From positions 1,950,321 through 2,014,320 of the forward strand of contig NZ_KQ955208.1 in NCBI RefSeq assembly GCF_001546115.1: a stretch of DNA of 64,000 nt. Direction: 5' to 3'. A program made the position numbers and the translations under genes. Numbering within the stretch: the first letter of the stretch is position 1; each line of letters opens with the position of its first letter. The notes beneath the pieces are model-generated. The model was not told where the DNA came from and did not search any database. It saw only the letters and a program-made list of their open reading frames with translations. Of the stretch, positions 38,292 through 48,683 are shown piece after piece. The DNA is from Paracoccus aminovorans (GTDB lineage: Bacteria > Pseudomonadota > Alphaproteobacteria > Rhodobacterales > Rhodobacteraceae).

Positions 38292-39533
38292 TCAGATCAG
38301 GAATTCCGCCAGCACAGGGTCGCGGGTGATGTCGCGATAGCCGATGCCCGCCGCCTCCAGCCGGGCGCGCAGGCTGTCCAGGTTCTCGGGCCGGGTGGTC
38401 TCGATGCCGATCAGGATCGAGCCGAAGTTGCGCGCCGATTTCTTCAGGTATTCGAACCGGGCGATGTCATCCTCGGGGCCGAGCAATTGCAGGAAATCAC
38501 GCAGCGCGCCGGGGCGTTGCGGCATGCGCAGGATGAAATAACGCTTCAGCCCCGAGAAACGCTGCGCGCGTTCCTTGACCTCGGGCAGGCGCTCGAAGTC
38601 GAAATTGCCGCCCGAGCAGAGGCAGACCACGCGCTTGCCGGCGAGGTCGGGCATGTCGCGCAGCACGTCCACCGCCAGCGCGCCGGCGGGTTCCAGCACG
38701 ATGCCCTCGATATTGAGCATGTCGAGCATGGTGGCGCAGATGCGATCCTCGGGCGCGGGATGGACCTGCGCGGCCGAGAAGCGTTTCAGCGCCGCGAAGG
38801 GCAGGTCGCCGATCCGCGCCACGGCGGCGCCGTCGACGAAATTGTCCACCGCCGGCAGGGTGACCTGGGCGCCGGTCAGCAGCGCCTCGCGCAGGCTGGC
38901 GCCGCCCTCGGGTTCGGCAAAGGCGATTTCGGTGCGGGGGGCGAGCTCGGCCAGAAGGCTGGTCACGCCGGCCGCCAAACCGCCGCCGCCGACCGGCAGC
39001 ACGACCAGGTCGGGCGCCCGGCCCAGCTGGTCCAGCAGCTCCAGCCCGACGGTCGCCTGGCCCTCGATGATGTCGGCGTCATCGAAGGGCGACAGGAAGG
39101 TGGCCCTGTCCCGGCGCGCGAATTCCTGCGCGGCGGTGAGGGTCTGGTCGAAATAATCGCCGGTCAGCACGATCTCGACGGCGGCGCCGCCAAAGATCCG
39201 GGTCTTGGCGATCTTCTGCTGCGGCGTGGTCACCGGCATGAAGATGGTGCCGCGCGCACCGAAATGCCGGCAGGCGAAGGCCATGCCCTGGGCGTGGTTT
39301 CCAGCGCTGGCGCAGACGAAATGGCTGGCCCCGCCCCGCGCCACGATCTTGCGCATGGCGTTGAAGGCGCCGCGCAGCTTGTAGCTGCGCACCGGCGTCA
39401 AGTCTTCGCGTTTCAGCCAGATCTCGGCGCCATAGCGGGCCGAGAGGTGGTCGTTCTTCTGAAGCGGGGTCGGCTCGAAGAGGTCGCGCAGCGCGATCCC
39501 TGCCTGGCGGACAGAGGCGGCAAAGTTTTCCAT
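38292..39533 (-). CDS. ilvA: Threonine ammonia-lyase (IlvA)
   Basis: A 413-residue PLP enzyme that makes 2-oxobutanoate from threonine for isoleucine synthesis. PLP Lys52 is in RSYKLRGAFNAM, the substrate loop is CASAGNHAQG and the phosphate cup is VGGGGLAAG. The C-terminal part from about residue 325 (LKRYFILRMPQRPGALRDF) is a single ACT-like regulatory domain. That is the short form, seen in many alphaproteobacteria, and feedback control by isoleucine is likely. No other ilv gene is adjacent. Confidence 0.93.
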   Translation of the reverse strand: MENFAASVRQAGIALRDLFEPTPLQKNDHLSARYGAEIWLKREDLTPVRSYKLRGAFNAMRKIVARGGASHFVCASAGNHAQGMAFACRHFGARGTIFMPVTTPQQKIAKTRIFGGAAVEIVLTGDYFDQTLTAAQEFARRDRATFLSPFDDADIIEGQATVGLELLDQLGRAPDLVVLPVGGGGLAAGVTSLLAELAPRTEIAFAEPEGGASLREALLTGAQVTLPAVDNFVDGAAVARIGDLPFAALKRFSAAQVHPAPEDRICATMLDMLNIEGIVLEPAGALAVDVLRDMPDLAGKRVVCLCSGGNFDFERLPEVKERAQRFSGLKRYFILRMPQRPGALRDFLQLLGPEDDIARFEYLKKSARNFGSILIGIETTRPENLDSLRARLEAAGIGYRDITRDPVLAEFLI

Positions 39534-39577
39534 GCGCGGGCAATGGCGCGAAAGTCGTGTCTTGACAAGAGGGAAGG

Positions 39578-40342
39578 TCAGATCGCCGGGCGGTCGCGAT
39601 GGCTGGCGTAGATCGCCGTCAGCAGGCTGATGCCAAGGATCGCCGCGAATCCTCGGACCAGCAGCAAGAGCGCCAGCAGGGCCGAACTGCCCAGGGTCAG
39701 GTCGATACCGGCAAGAAAGGACAGCAGGCCGGGTTCCAGCAGCACCCAGATCAGATGCGCCAGTTCGGACAGCGCCACGATCAGCAGCGCCAGGGCGATC
39801 ATCAGCGGCTGCGTGCCCTGTTGCTGGCCGAACCCCTCGCCGTAGCTGCGGCCGATGGCCAGGCCGGGCAGCGGGCCGGCCAGCCGCAGCGCCATCGCAT
39901 AGACCACGGCGGCGGGCAGGACCCGGGCCAGGAACAGGACGCGCCCGGGGTGGGTCGACTGGCCCGCCAGCTGCACGAGGACCAGCATGAACGGGATCAG
40001 GATCGCCAGGCAGAGCAGGACGATCAGCAGCAATCCCAACGCGTAGCGCGCCGTTTCGCGCAGGTGCAGCCGCGGCAGGACGCCGAAGCGTTCGCCCAGC
40101 AGGACGTGGCGGTGGAAGTTGACGGCCGCCCAGCTCGCCAGCAGAAGCTGCTGCAACCCCGTCAGCCCCAGCAGGACGGCGATCACCATAGGGCTGGAAA
40201 GACCCGCCTGCGCCGTCAGGACCATGGACAGGACCAGCGACAGGATGCCGATCAGCGTCGGCAGGCCCAGTATGCGCAGGGTCTGGCCGGGACGGCGCAG
40301 CACCTGCTGCAGGGTCGCTGCGGGAATGCGCAGGATCTTCAT
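39578..40342 (-). CDS. YIP1-like integral membrane protein
   Basis: A 254-residue protein with five or six hydrophobic helices, resembling Yip1/DUF1282-type proteins of Rhodobacteraceae. An amphipathic N-terminus (MKILRIPAATLQQVLRRPGQ) is followed by helices at about 24-44, 50-70, 95-120, 130-150, 170-190 and 215-245. No catalytic motif is visible. AAGGAA lies ahead of ATG 40342; the frame extension to 40447 would overlap argG. It is divergent from argG. Function unknown. Confidence 0.65.
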   Translation of the reverse strand: MKILRIPAATLQQVLRRPGQTLRILGLPTLIGILSLVLSMVLTAQAGLSSPMVIAVLLGLTGLQQLLLASWAAVNFHRHVLLGERFGVLPRLHLRETARYALGLLLIVLLCLAILIPFMLVLVQLAGQSTHPGRVLFLARVLPAAVVYAMALRLAGPLPGLAIGRSYGEGFGQQQGTQPLMIALALLIVALSELAHLIWVLLEPGLLSFLAGIDLTLGSSALLALLLLVRGFAAILGISLLTAIYASHRDRPAI

Positions 40343-40445
40343 CGAATTTCCTTGTCCAATGCGGGGATGATTAGGTGGGCCTTCCCCTTGTGACAAGGCG
40401 GGAAACGTCCTATTCCCCTCCGAAATTCCACGAAGGGTTAACCGC

Positions 40446-41672
<1,227 letters not shown>

Positions 41673-41682
41673 GCGACGATCA

Positions 41683-41710
41683 GGCCGTGGCCCCGTGCCG
41701 CGGCCTTTTT
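41683..41710 (+). terminator. argG terminator
   Basis: GGCCGTGGC/GCCGCGGCC, a 9-bp stem with one wobble, followed by TTTTT, 11 bases after the argG stop. Confidence 0.9.
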
Positions 41711-41767
41711 CCTGCCGGAACGCGCGGCCGTCCCGCTGCGTTGCCCCCGCAAACGGAGGGCAAAGCC

Positions 41768-42247
41768 ATGACAATTCCGAAAAACACCATCTGCCTGTGG
41801 TATGACAAGGATGCCGAGGCGGCGGCGCGGTTCTATGCCGAGACCTTTCCCGACAGCGCGGTGACGGCGGTGCGCCATGCGCCGGGCGACTATCCCTCGG
41901 GCAAGGCGGGCGACGTGCTGACCGTCGAATTCACCGTGCTGGGCATCCCCTGCGTCGGGCTGAACGGCGGCCCGGTCTTCAAGCACAACGAGGCGTTTTC
42001 ATTCCAGGTCGCGACCGCGGACCAGGAAGAGACCGACCGCTACTGGAACGCCATCGTCGGCAATGGCGGACGGGAAAGCGACTGCGGCTGGTGCAAGGAC
42101 CGCTGGGGCATCTCGTGGCAGATCACGCCGCGCACGCTGCTCGAGGCGATGGCAGCGGGCGGCGACGAGGCGAAGCGCGCCTTCGACGCGATGATGACGA
42201 TGCAAAAGATCGACGTGGCGACCATCGACGCGGCCCGGCGCGGCTGA
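41768..42247 (+). CDS. VOC-fold protein (PhnB/3-demethylubiquinone methyltransferase-like)
   Basis: A 159-residue protein of the PhnB-like VOC family. It opens with ICLWYDKDAEAAARFYAETF and includes GDVLTVEFTVLGIPCVGLNGG and DRWGISWQITPRTL, the usual elements of this group. It lacks the bulk of a methyltransferase, so the database-style name is only historic. GGAGG lies 8 bases before ATG 41768. Function unknown. Confidence 0.82.
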   Translation: MTIPKNTICLWYDKDAEAAARFYAETFPDSAVTAVRHAPGDYPSGKAGDVLTVEFTVLGIPCVGLNGGPVFKHNEAFSFQVATADQEETDRYWNAIVGNGGRESDCGWCKDRWGISWQITPRTLLEAMAAGGDEAKRAFDAMMTMQKIDVATIDAARRG

Positions 42248-42288
42248 AGGCGCTTTTCTTTGCGGGCCGGCCGCGTCAGGATGCGGCC

Positions 42289-42828
42289 ATGACCCAGACG
42301 CCCCGCCCCGCCCGCATCGCCATCGTCACCGTCTCGGACCGCGCGAGCCGCTGCGAATATCAGGACAAGGGCGGCCCGGGCGCCGAGGACTGGCTGCGCG
42401 CCACCGTGACCACGCCGATGCAGATCAGCCGGACCATCATCCCCGACGGCCGCGAGAGCGTGGCCGCCACCCTGCGTATGCTGTGCGACCAGGGCACCGA
42501 CCTGATCCTGATCACCGGCGGCACCGGGCCGGCGCCGCGCGACCAGACGCCCGAGGCCATGGCCGATGTCATGGAAAAGGAACTGCCCGGCTTTGGCGAG
42601 GAGATGCGCCGCGCCAGCCTGCGCGAGGTGCCGACCGCGATCCTGTCGCGCCAGACCGCCGGCATCCGCGGCGCCACGCTGATGATCACCATCCCCGGCA
42701 AGCCCTCGGCCATCGCCACCTGCCTCGACGCGGTCTTTGCCGCGGTGCCCTATTGCCTTGACCTGATCGGCGCCGGCTTCATCGACACCGACCCGGCCCG
42801 GATCAAGGCCTTTCGCCCCAAGGCCTAG
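42289..42828 (+). CDS. mogA: Molybdopterin adenylyltransferase (MogA/MoaB)
   Basis: A 179-residue enzyme activating molybdopterin with ATP before Mo insertion. The conserved ITGGTGPAPRDQTPEAM (about 79-95) with catalytic Asp, IAIVTVSDRASR at the start and PGKPSAIATC are diagnostic. ATG 42289 is the start that gives the family's usual N-terminus. The 41-base gap to the VOC gene suggests co-transcription. It ends tail to tail with frcK (stops overlap). Confidence 0.9.
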   Translation: MTQTPRPARIAIVTVSDRASRCEYQDKGGPGAEDWLRATVTTPMQISRTIIPDGRESVAATLRMLCDQGTDLILITGGTGPAPRDQTPEAMADVMEKELPGFGEEMRRASLREVPTAILSRQTAGIRGATLMITIPGKPSAIATCLDAVFAAVPYCLDLIGAGFIDTDPARIKAFRPKA

Positions 42829-43415
42829 GCATTCGCCAGACGCAGATCGGCGGGCAGCGAGTGATCCGCCACCGTCTCGGCATTGGCCAGGTCGTTCTCC
42901 AGATGCGCCAGCACCTCGGCCGGCGACTGGCCCAGGCCCTGCCAGCGCGCCGTCAGCCGGCGGCGCAGCTCTTCGGCGGGCACGTCCAGCATGACCGACA
43001 GATCCCAAAGCCCGGCCAGCTCACGCCAAGGCGCGCGGTCCAAGAGCAGGTAATTGCCCTCGACCACCACCAGCCTCGCCTGCTCCTCGACGCGCCCGGC
43101 GCCGGCGACGGCTAGGTCGCGGTCGCGGTCGAAGACCGGATAGACCACCGCGCCGCCCTGCTTCAGGCGGCGGATCAGGGCGACGAAACCCTCGGCGTCG
43201 AAGGTTTCGGGCGCCCCCTTGCGCGCCCGCAGCCCGTCTTGGTCCAGCAGCCGGTTGTCCAGGTGAAACCCGTCCATCGGCACCAGCACCGCCCCCGGCA
43301 CGGCGGCGACGAGCCCCTCGGCCAGGGTGGATTTCCCCGACCCCGGCGCCCCCACGATGGCCACCAGCCGCCTGCCCGCGCCCAGCCGCGCCACCTGATC
43401 GAGTATTTCTTTCAT
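42825..43415 (-). CDS. frcK: P-loop sugar/nucleoside kinase, FrcK-like
   Basis: A 196-residue kinase of the uridine kinase/phosphoribulokinase fold. Walker A is GAPGSGKST (about 25-33); PMDGFHLDN, RKGAPETFDAEGF and VVEGNYLLL are the other conserved parts. In Sinorhizobium, FrcK is encoded with the FrcBCA fructose importer, and the same order is seen here. Its sugar is therefore probably fructose, although the fold is better known for nucleosides and pantothenate. ATG 43415 is used; an upstream TTG is in frame. A dispersed hairpin element lies directly in front of the gene. Confidence 0.75.
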   Translation of the reverse strand: MKEILDQVARLGAGRRLVAIVGAPGSGKSTLAEGLVAAVPGAVLVPMDGFHLDNRLLDQDGLRARKGAPETFDAEGFVALIRRLKQGGAVVYPVFDRDRDLAVAGAGRVEEQARLVVVEGNYLLLDRAPWRELAGLWDLSVMLDVPAEELRRRLTARWQGLGQSPAEVLAHLENDLANAETVADHSLPADLRLANA

Positions 43416-43419
43416 GCAC

Positions 43420-43463
43420 AAATATCCCGGGGGGAGTCCGCAGGACGGGGGGCAGCGCCCCCC
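43420..43463. repeat. Dispersed GC-palindrome element, copy 2
   Basis: AAATATCCCGGGGGG, a small GTCC-GCA-GGAC hairpin, then GGGGGGC-AGC-GCCCCCC (43447-43463). It fills the frcA-frcK gap and ends 4 bases from the frcK ATG. Same layout as copies at 20527 and 58465. Confidence 0.75.
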
Positions 43464-43475
43464 ATCCCTCGAGGC

Positions 43476-44258
43476 TCAGGCGGCCTCGGCCACTTCGTCC
43501 GGGACTTTCGCCCCGGTCATGAAGGCCACCGCATCCGACATGGAATAATCCTGCGGCCGGATCACGCAGAGCCGCCGACCCAGGCGATGGATATGGATGC
43601 GATCCGCCACCTCGAACACATGCGGCATGTTATGGCTGATCAGGATGATCGGGATGCCGCGCGAGCGCACGTCGCGGATCAGCTCCAGCACCCGCCGGCT
43701 TTCCTTGACCCCCAGCGCCGCGGTCGGCTCGTCCAGGATCACCACCTTGGAGCCGAAGGCCGCGGCGCGGGCCACGGCGACGCCCTGGCGCTGGCCGCCC
43801 GACAGCGTCTCGACCGCCTGGTTGATGTTCTGGATGGTCATCAGCCCCAGCTCGGTCAGCTTCTCGCGGGCGAATTTCTCCATCGCCGGACGGTCGAGCT
43901 GGCGCAGCAGGCTGCCCATGATCCCGGGCTTGCGCAGCTCGCGGCCCATGAACATGTTGTCGGCGATCGACAGGGCGGGGGACATGGCCAGCGTCTGGTA
44001 GACGCATTCGATGCCGTGACCGCGTGCCTCCAAGGGGCTGGCGAAGCGCACCGGCTTGCCGTCCAGCATGATCTCGCCCTCGTCGGGCTGCACCGCGCCC
44101 GACAGCGCCTTGATGAGGCTGGATTTCCCCGCGCCGTTGTCGCCGATCACCGCCAGGATCTCGCCCGGCATCAGGTCGAAGTCGCAGTTGTTCAGCGCCG
44201 TCACCTTGCCATAGCGCTTGACCAGGCCGCGGGCCTTCAGAAGCGGTTCTTCAGTCAT
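43476..44258 (-). CDS. frcA: Fructose-type ABC importer, ATPase FrcA
   Basis: A 260-residue ATPase with one ABC domain, as in FrcA, unlike the double-domain RbsA/XylG type. Walker A is GDNGAGKSS (about 39-47), the signature is LSGGQRQGVAVARA and Walker B is VVILDEPTAALG. The switch His is in ISHNMPHVFE. ATG 44258 overlaps the frcC stop. Confidence 0.92.
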   Translation of the reverse strand: MTEEPLLKARGLVKRYGKVTALNNCDFDLMPGEILAVIGDNGAGKSSLIKALSGAVQPDEGEIMLDGKPVRFASPLEARGHGIECVYQTLAMSPALSIADNMFMGRELRKPGIMGSLLRQLDRPAMEKFAREKLTELGLMTIQNINQAVETLSGGQRQGVAVARAAAFGSKVVILDEPTAALGVKESRRVLELIRDVRSRGIPIILISHNMPHVFEVADRIHIHRLGRRLCVIRPQDYSMSDAVAFMTGAKVPDEVAEAA

Positions 44259-45328
44259 GCCGATGCCTTTCTGATCCATTGATCCACCGCCACGGCGAGG
44301 ATGATGAGCATGCCAATCAGGAAAAAGGTCCATTGCGGGTCGGTGCCGACCATCTTCAGCCCCATCTCGAACACGCCGACGATCAGCGCGCCGAAGAACA
44401 TGCCGACGATGGACCCGCGCCCGCCGAACAGGCTGATGCCGCCGATCACCACCGCGGTGATGGACTGGATATTGCCCAGCTGCCCGGTCGAGGCCGAGGG
44501 CGAGACCGAGCCGAAGCGGCCGATCATCACCCAGCCGGCGATGGCGCAGAACAGGCCGGCCAGCGCATAGACCTGGATCAGGATGCGCTTGGTCCGCACC
44601 CCCGCCAGCTCCGCCGCATCCGGGTCGTCGCCCACGGCATAGACATGGCGGCCCCAGGCGGTATGGCGCAGCACATAGGCCAGGATGGCGACCAGCGCGA
44701 CCATCAGGAACACCGCGAAAAGCACCTTGACCCCGCCCGGCTGGATGGATTTACCCCAGAATTGCAGGGCCGGCGCCTCGGCGGCGATGGCTGACGAGCG
44801 GATGGTCTCGTTCGCGGAATAGATGTAGTTCGCCGCCAGGATGATCTGCCAGGTGCCCAGCGTCACGATGAAGGGCGGCAGCTTGACCTTGGCCACCAGC
44901 CAGCCGTTGGCAAAGCCCATGGCGGTGCCAAGCGCCAGGCCCGCGGCGATGGAAAGCGGCGCCGGGATGCCGTAGCGAAAGGTGAACTGCCCCATCAGCA
45001 CCGAGGAGAACACCGCGATGGCGCCGACCGACAGGTCGATGCCGGCGGTCAGCACCACCAGCGATTGCGCGCAGCCCAGAATGCCGACGATGGCGATCTG
45101 CTGCAGGATGGTGGACAGCGTCACCGCCTTGAAGAAGTTCGGCGACAAGAGGCCGAAGATGACCAGCGCCACCACCAGCACGATCATCGGCACTGCCGAC
45201 GGCGTCATGTGCAGCCAATGCTGCAGGCGCTTCAGCGCGCTTTTCTGTTCCTGGAACTCGGCAACCGTTTCCGAGGCGCCCGCCAGGCCCTCCTCGTAGC
45301 TGGTGGCCGTCTTTGCATCCGATGACAT
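44255..45328 (-). CDS. frcC: Fructose-type ABC importer, permease FrcC
   Basis: A 357-residue permease of the RbsC/XylH type with about ten helices and a 50-residue cytoplasmic leader with coiled-coil character (SETVAEFQEQKSALKRLQ). LTAGIDLSVGAI and the GLFCAIAGWVMIGRFGSVSP region are typical. ATG 45328 follows frcB by 94 bases that contain hairpins GGCGCC-N4-GGCGCC (45352-45367) and GTGGG/CCCAC. Confidence 0.92.
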   Translation of the reverse strand: MSSDAKTATSYEEGLAGASETVAEFQEQKSALKRLQHWLHMTPSAVPMIVLVVALVIFGLLSPNFFKAVTLSTILQQIAIVGILGCAQSLVVLTAGIDLSVGAIAVFSSVLMGQFTFRYGIPAPLSIAAGLALGTAMGFANGWLVAKVKLPPFIVTLGTWQIILAANYIYSANETIRSSAIAAEAPALQFWGKSIQPGGVKVLFAVFLMVALVAILAYVLRHTAWGRHVYAVGDDPDAAELAGVRTKRILIQVYALAGLFCAIAGWVMIGRFGSVSPSASTGQLGNIQSITAVVIGGISLFGGRGSIVGMFFGALIVGVFEMGLKMVGTDPQWTFFLIGMLIILAVAVDQWIRKASA

Positions 45329-45422
45329 GGACGGTCTTCCCCCCCTTGCGAGGCGCCAGCCGGCGCCGCTTGCCTGCTGTGAGTGGGACGCGCCGCGCCC
45401 CACCCGGCGATTCAGGTGGCGA

Positions 45423-46442
45423 TCAGCCCCAGCACAGCTCGGCGCCCTTGGCGCTGTCGATCGACTCGACGCCCTCGGCCGGCTTGTCGGTGACCAGCGC
45501 CACGCCGGTGTCGGTGAAGTCCTTGCCCTCGGTCGCGGCCGGCTTGGTGCCGTCCTTGGCAAAGGCGGCGATGGCCTCGATGCCCTGGGCGGCCATGGCC
45601 AGCGGATATTGCTGCGAGGTGGCGCCGATCACGCCGTCCTTGACGTTCTGCACGCCCGGGCAGCCGCCATCGACCGACACGATCAGCACGTCCTTTTCGC
45701 GGCCGACGGCCTTCAGCGCCTCATAGGCGCCGGCGGCGGCGGGCTCGTTGATCGTATAGACCAGGTTGATGTCGGGATCCTTGGCCAGCAGCGATTCCAT
45801 CGCCGTCAGCCCGCCTTCCTCGTTGCCCGAGGTGACCTCGTGGCCGACGATGCGCGGGTCGGTCTCGTCGCCCCATTTCGCCGGATCGCCCAGTTCGACG
45901 CCGAAGCCCTGCAGGAAGCCCTGGTCGCGCAGCACGTCGACCGAGGGCTGCGAGATGGCCAGGTCCAGCATGGCGATCCTGGCATCCGCCGCCTTGTCGC
46001 CCAGGGTCGCCTTGGCCCATTGCCCGATCAGCTCGCCCGCCTTGAAGTTGTCGGTGGCGAAGGTCGCATCGGCGGCGTCGATCGGGTCCAGCGGCGTATC
46101 CAGCGCGATGACCAGCAGGCCGGCGTCGCGTGCAGCCTTGACCGCATCGACGATGGCCTTGGTGTCCGAGGCGGTGATCAGGATGCCCTTGGCGCCATCG
46201 GCCACGCAGGCCTCGACCGCCGCCACCTGGCCCTCGTGGTCGCCGTCGATCTTGCCGGCATAGGCCTTCAGCTCCAGCCCCAGTTCCTGGGCCTTGGCCG
46301 CGGCGCCTTCCTTCATCTTCACGAAGAAGGGGTTGGTGTCGGTCTTGGTGATCAGGCAGGCGCTGTCGGCCTGTGCCATGCCGGCGATCATCGTCAGGGC
46401 CGAGCCCGCCAGCACCGCGCGCAGCAGTTTCGTCTTGCTCAT
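45423..46442 (-). CDS. frcB: Fructose-type ABC importer, binding protein FrcB
   Basis: A 339-residue periplasmic protein with signal peptide 1-25 (AQA-DS). The mature start [19 protein letters not shown], followed by [46 protein letters not shown] and [10 protein letters not shown], is as I recall it for rhizobial FrcB, so fructose (and possibly ribose or mannose) is the probable ligand. AGGAGGAAA, a strong site, lies ahead of ATG 46442. First gene of frcBCAK, divergent from a ROK regulator. Confidence 0.92.
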   Translation of the reverse strand: MSKTKLLRAVLAGSALTMIAGMAQADSACLITKTDTNPFFVKMKEGAAAKAQELGLELKAYAGKIDGDHEGQVAAVEACVADGAKGILITASDTKAIVDAVKAARDAGLLVIALDTPLDPIDAADATFATDNFKAGELIGQWAKATLGDKAADARIAMLDLAISQPSVDVLRDQGFLQGFGVELGDPAKWGDETDPRIVGHEVTSGNEEGGLTAMESLLAKDPDINLVYTINEPAAAGAYEALKAVGREKDVLIVSVDGGCPGVQNVKDGVIGATSQQYPLAMAAQGIEAIAAFAKDGTKPAATEGKDFTDTGVALVTDKPAEGVESIDSAKGAELCWG

Positions 46443-46519
46443 CTGGTCTTTCCTCCTCTGGGCGGGTTTCCCGTCCGCTCCTCCGTCTAAAAGCTGCCTT
46501 ATCGGATGGGGGCTTGTCA

Positions 46520-46542
46520 ATAAATCAATTTCGTTGATTTAT
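46520..46542. promoter_or_regulatory. 23-bp palindrome between frcB and the ROK regulator
   Basis: Perfect 9-base arms ATAAATCAA and TTGATTTAT with a 5-base spacer in an AT-rich patch. It is 78 bases from frcB and 20 from the regulator's start. The length and symmetry fit the operator of a dimeric repressor. Confidence 0.6.
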
Positions 46543-46562
46543 ATACGGGGGAGGATGTGACC

Positions 46563-47756
46563 ATGACGAATGCCATGCCTGCGGCGGCGGTGCCGCAACG
46601 GTTGCGCAGCCATAACGAGCGGCTGATCCTGTGGCTGATTCGCCGCAACGGGCCGATGCCGCGCGCGGCCCTGGCTCAGGCCACCGGGCTTTCCGCCCAG
46701 GCCGTGACCAATATCACCCGCGAACTGATCGCCGACGGGTTGCTGGACGCGGGGGGCGAGCGGCAGCGCGGCAAGGTCGGCCAGCCGCTGCTGCCGCTGG
46801 CGCTGGCGCCGGACGGGGCGCTGTTTCTGGGCCTCAAGGTCGGGCGCCGGGTGGCCGAGCTGGTGCTGGTCGATTTCGCCGGCCAGATCAGGCAGATGCG
46901 CGCGCTGCCCCATGCCTTTCCACAGCCCGATGCGATCCGGGACTTCGCGGTCTCGGCCAGTGCCGAGCTGCTGGCCGGGCTGACCGAAGCGCAGCGCGCG
47001 CGGCTGTCGGGCATGGGCATCGCCAGCCCGTTCTACCTGTGGGACTGGGCGCGCGAGATGGCGCCCTGGCGCGGCCGCGACCTGCGCCAGGAACTGGCCC
47101 AGGCGCTGGACCTGCCGGTCTGGCTGGAAAACGACGGCTCCTGCGCCTGCGCTGCCGAGATGATGTTCGGCACCGAGGAGCTGCCCGAGGATTTCCTGTA
47201 TTTCTACCTCGCGCATTTCGGCGGCGGCGGCGTGGTGCTGGACGGCCGGCTGCGGCTGGGGCCGTCGCGCAATGCCGGCGCCATGGGCTCGTTCCCGGTG
47301 CCGGGCGGCCAGCAATTGCTGGACGTGGCCTCGGTCTCGACGCTGGAATCGCGGCTGGGGCGCGAACTGCCGCTGGAGGACGAGGCTTGGGACCTGCCGC
47401 CGGCTACCCTACGGCAATGGCTGGACGAATCGGCGCGGGTGCTGTCCCATGCGGCGCTGGGAACGGTGGCCGCGCTGGACCTGCCGCTGGTGGTGATCGA
47501 CGGCGCCATGCCCGCCGCCCTGCGCGACGCGCTGGTCGCGGCAACGGCAGAGGCGCTGGCCGGCACGCGGCACCACGGCGTCACCTTGCCCGAGGTGCGC
47601 GCCGGCACCCTGGGGCGGCGGGCCCGCACGCTGGGCGCGGCGGCGCTGCCGCTTGGCGCGGGCTTCATGCCCGGCGGCACCTTCGCGGCGCCGCGTCCGC
47701 CGCGGCTCGGGCAGGAAACCGAAGGGGCGCAACCGCGTTCCGGGGATGACAGGTGA
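46563..47756 (+). CDS. ROK-family transcriptional regulator of the frc operon
   Basis: A 397-residue repressor. A winged HTH at about 18-65 (MPRAALAQATGLSAQAVTNI, RELIADGLL) is fused to the ROK sugar-binding fold, with LVLVDFAG, GIASPFYLWDW and LENDGSCACAAEMMFG. The zinc CxCGxxGC motif of sugar kinases is not evident, and the chain is long, so it is a regulator and not a kinase. ATG 46563 has GGGGAGG 8 bases ahead; GTG 46557 is the alternative. It is divergent from frcB across the palindrome it probably binds. Confidence 0.88.
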   Translation: MTNAMPAAAVPQRLRSHNERLILWLIRRNGPMPRAALAQATGLSAQAVTNITRELIADGLLDAGGERQRGKVGQPLLPLALAPDGALFLGLKVGRRVAELVLVDFAGQIRQMRALPHAFPQPDAIRDFAVSASAELLAGLTEAQRARLSGMGIASPFYLWDWAREMAPWRGRDLRQELAQALDLPVWLENDGSCACAAEMMFGTEELPEDFLYFYLAHFGGGGVVLDGRLRLGPSRNAGAMGSFPVPGGQQLLDVASVSTLESRLGRELPLEDEAWDLPPATLRQWLDESARVLSHAALGTVAALDLPLVVIDGAMPAALRDALVAATAEALAGTRHHGVTLPEVRAGTLGRRARTLGAAALPLGAGFMPGGTFAAPRPPRLGQETEGAQPRSGDDR

Positions 47757-47774
47757 AGAAAGGAAGCCGCGGCC

Positions 47775-48683
47775 ATGGCCGACGATCCATACAAGGCGCT
47801 GGGCCTGGCAAGGACCGCCACGCAGGACGAAATCAAGAAGGCCTATCGCAAGATCGCCAAGACCGATCATCCGGACCTGAACCCCGACCCCGCCGCGCAT
47901 GAACGCTTCAAGGCCGCTTCCTCGGCCTATGACCTGCTGAAGGATCCCGAGCAGCGCGCCCGCTTCGACAAGGGCGAGATCGACGCCCAGGGACAGGAGC
48001 GGCCGCAGCGGCATTACTACCGCGAATATGCCGAGCAGGGCGACAACCCCTATCGCCAGAGCCACGGCTTCGAGGACTTCTCGGACGTGTTTTCCGACCT
48101 GTTCGGCCAGCGGGCGCAGGCGCGGCGCGGCGGCGGGGCGAGGAGTTTCGACATGCGCGGCCCCGACCAGCGTTTCACGCTGGAGATCGACTTCATGACC
48201 GCCGCCCGCGGCGGCTCGACCCGGATCACCATGCCCGACGGCAGCGTGCTGGAGGTGAAGATCCCCGAGGGCGCCCATGACGGCCAGGTGATTCGCCTGC
48301 GCGGCAAGGGCGGCATGGGCATGGGCGAGGGCGAGCCGGGCGATGCGCTGCTGACGCTGATCGTGGCCGACGACCCCGATTGGCGCCGCGACGGCGACGA
48401 CGTGGAAACCACGCTGCCGATCACCATCGACGAGGCGGTGCTGGGCGGCAAGGTCGAGGCCCAGACCATCGACGGACCCGTCATGCTGACCGTCCCGCGC
48501 GGCGCGAACTCGGGCCAGAAGCTGCGGCTGAAGGGGCGCGGCATCAAGGGCTCGGGCGGCAAGCGCGGCGACCAGCATGTCGTCCTGAAGATCGTCATGC
48601 CGCCGCATGTGGACGACGAACTGGCCGAGTTCATGCGCGGCTGGCGGGAAAACCACGCCTATGATCCCCGGAGGGGCAAATGA
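47775..48683 (+). CDS. cbpA: CbpA-type DnaJ co-chaperone
   Basis: A 302-residue type II Hsp40. The J domain has HPD at 32-34 and a KAYRKIAK helix. There is no zinc finger; a short G-rich linker (QARRGGGARS) leads to two C-terminal beta domains (FTLEIDFMTAARGGSTRI, VTVP-like VMLTVPRGANSG and GQKLRLKGRG). AAAGGAAG lies ahead of the ATG. It is coupled to cbpM by ATGA, as in enterobacteria. Confidence 0.92.
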   Translation: MADDPYKALGLARTATQDEIKKAYRKIAKTDHPDLNPDPAAHERFKAASSAYDLLKDPEQRARFDKGEIDAQGQERPQRHYYREYAEQGDNPYRQSHGFEDFSDVFSDLFGQRAQARRGGGARSFDMRGPDQRFTLEIDFMTAARGGSTRITMPDGSVLEVKIPEGAHDGQVIRLRGKGGMGMGEGEPGDALLTLIVADDPDWRRDGDDVETTLPITIDEAVLGGKVEAQTIDGPVMLTVPRGANSGQKLRLKGRGIKGSGGKRGDQHVVLKIVMPPHVDDELAEFMRGWRENHAYDPRRGK

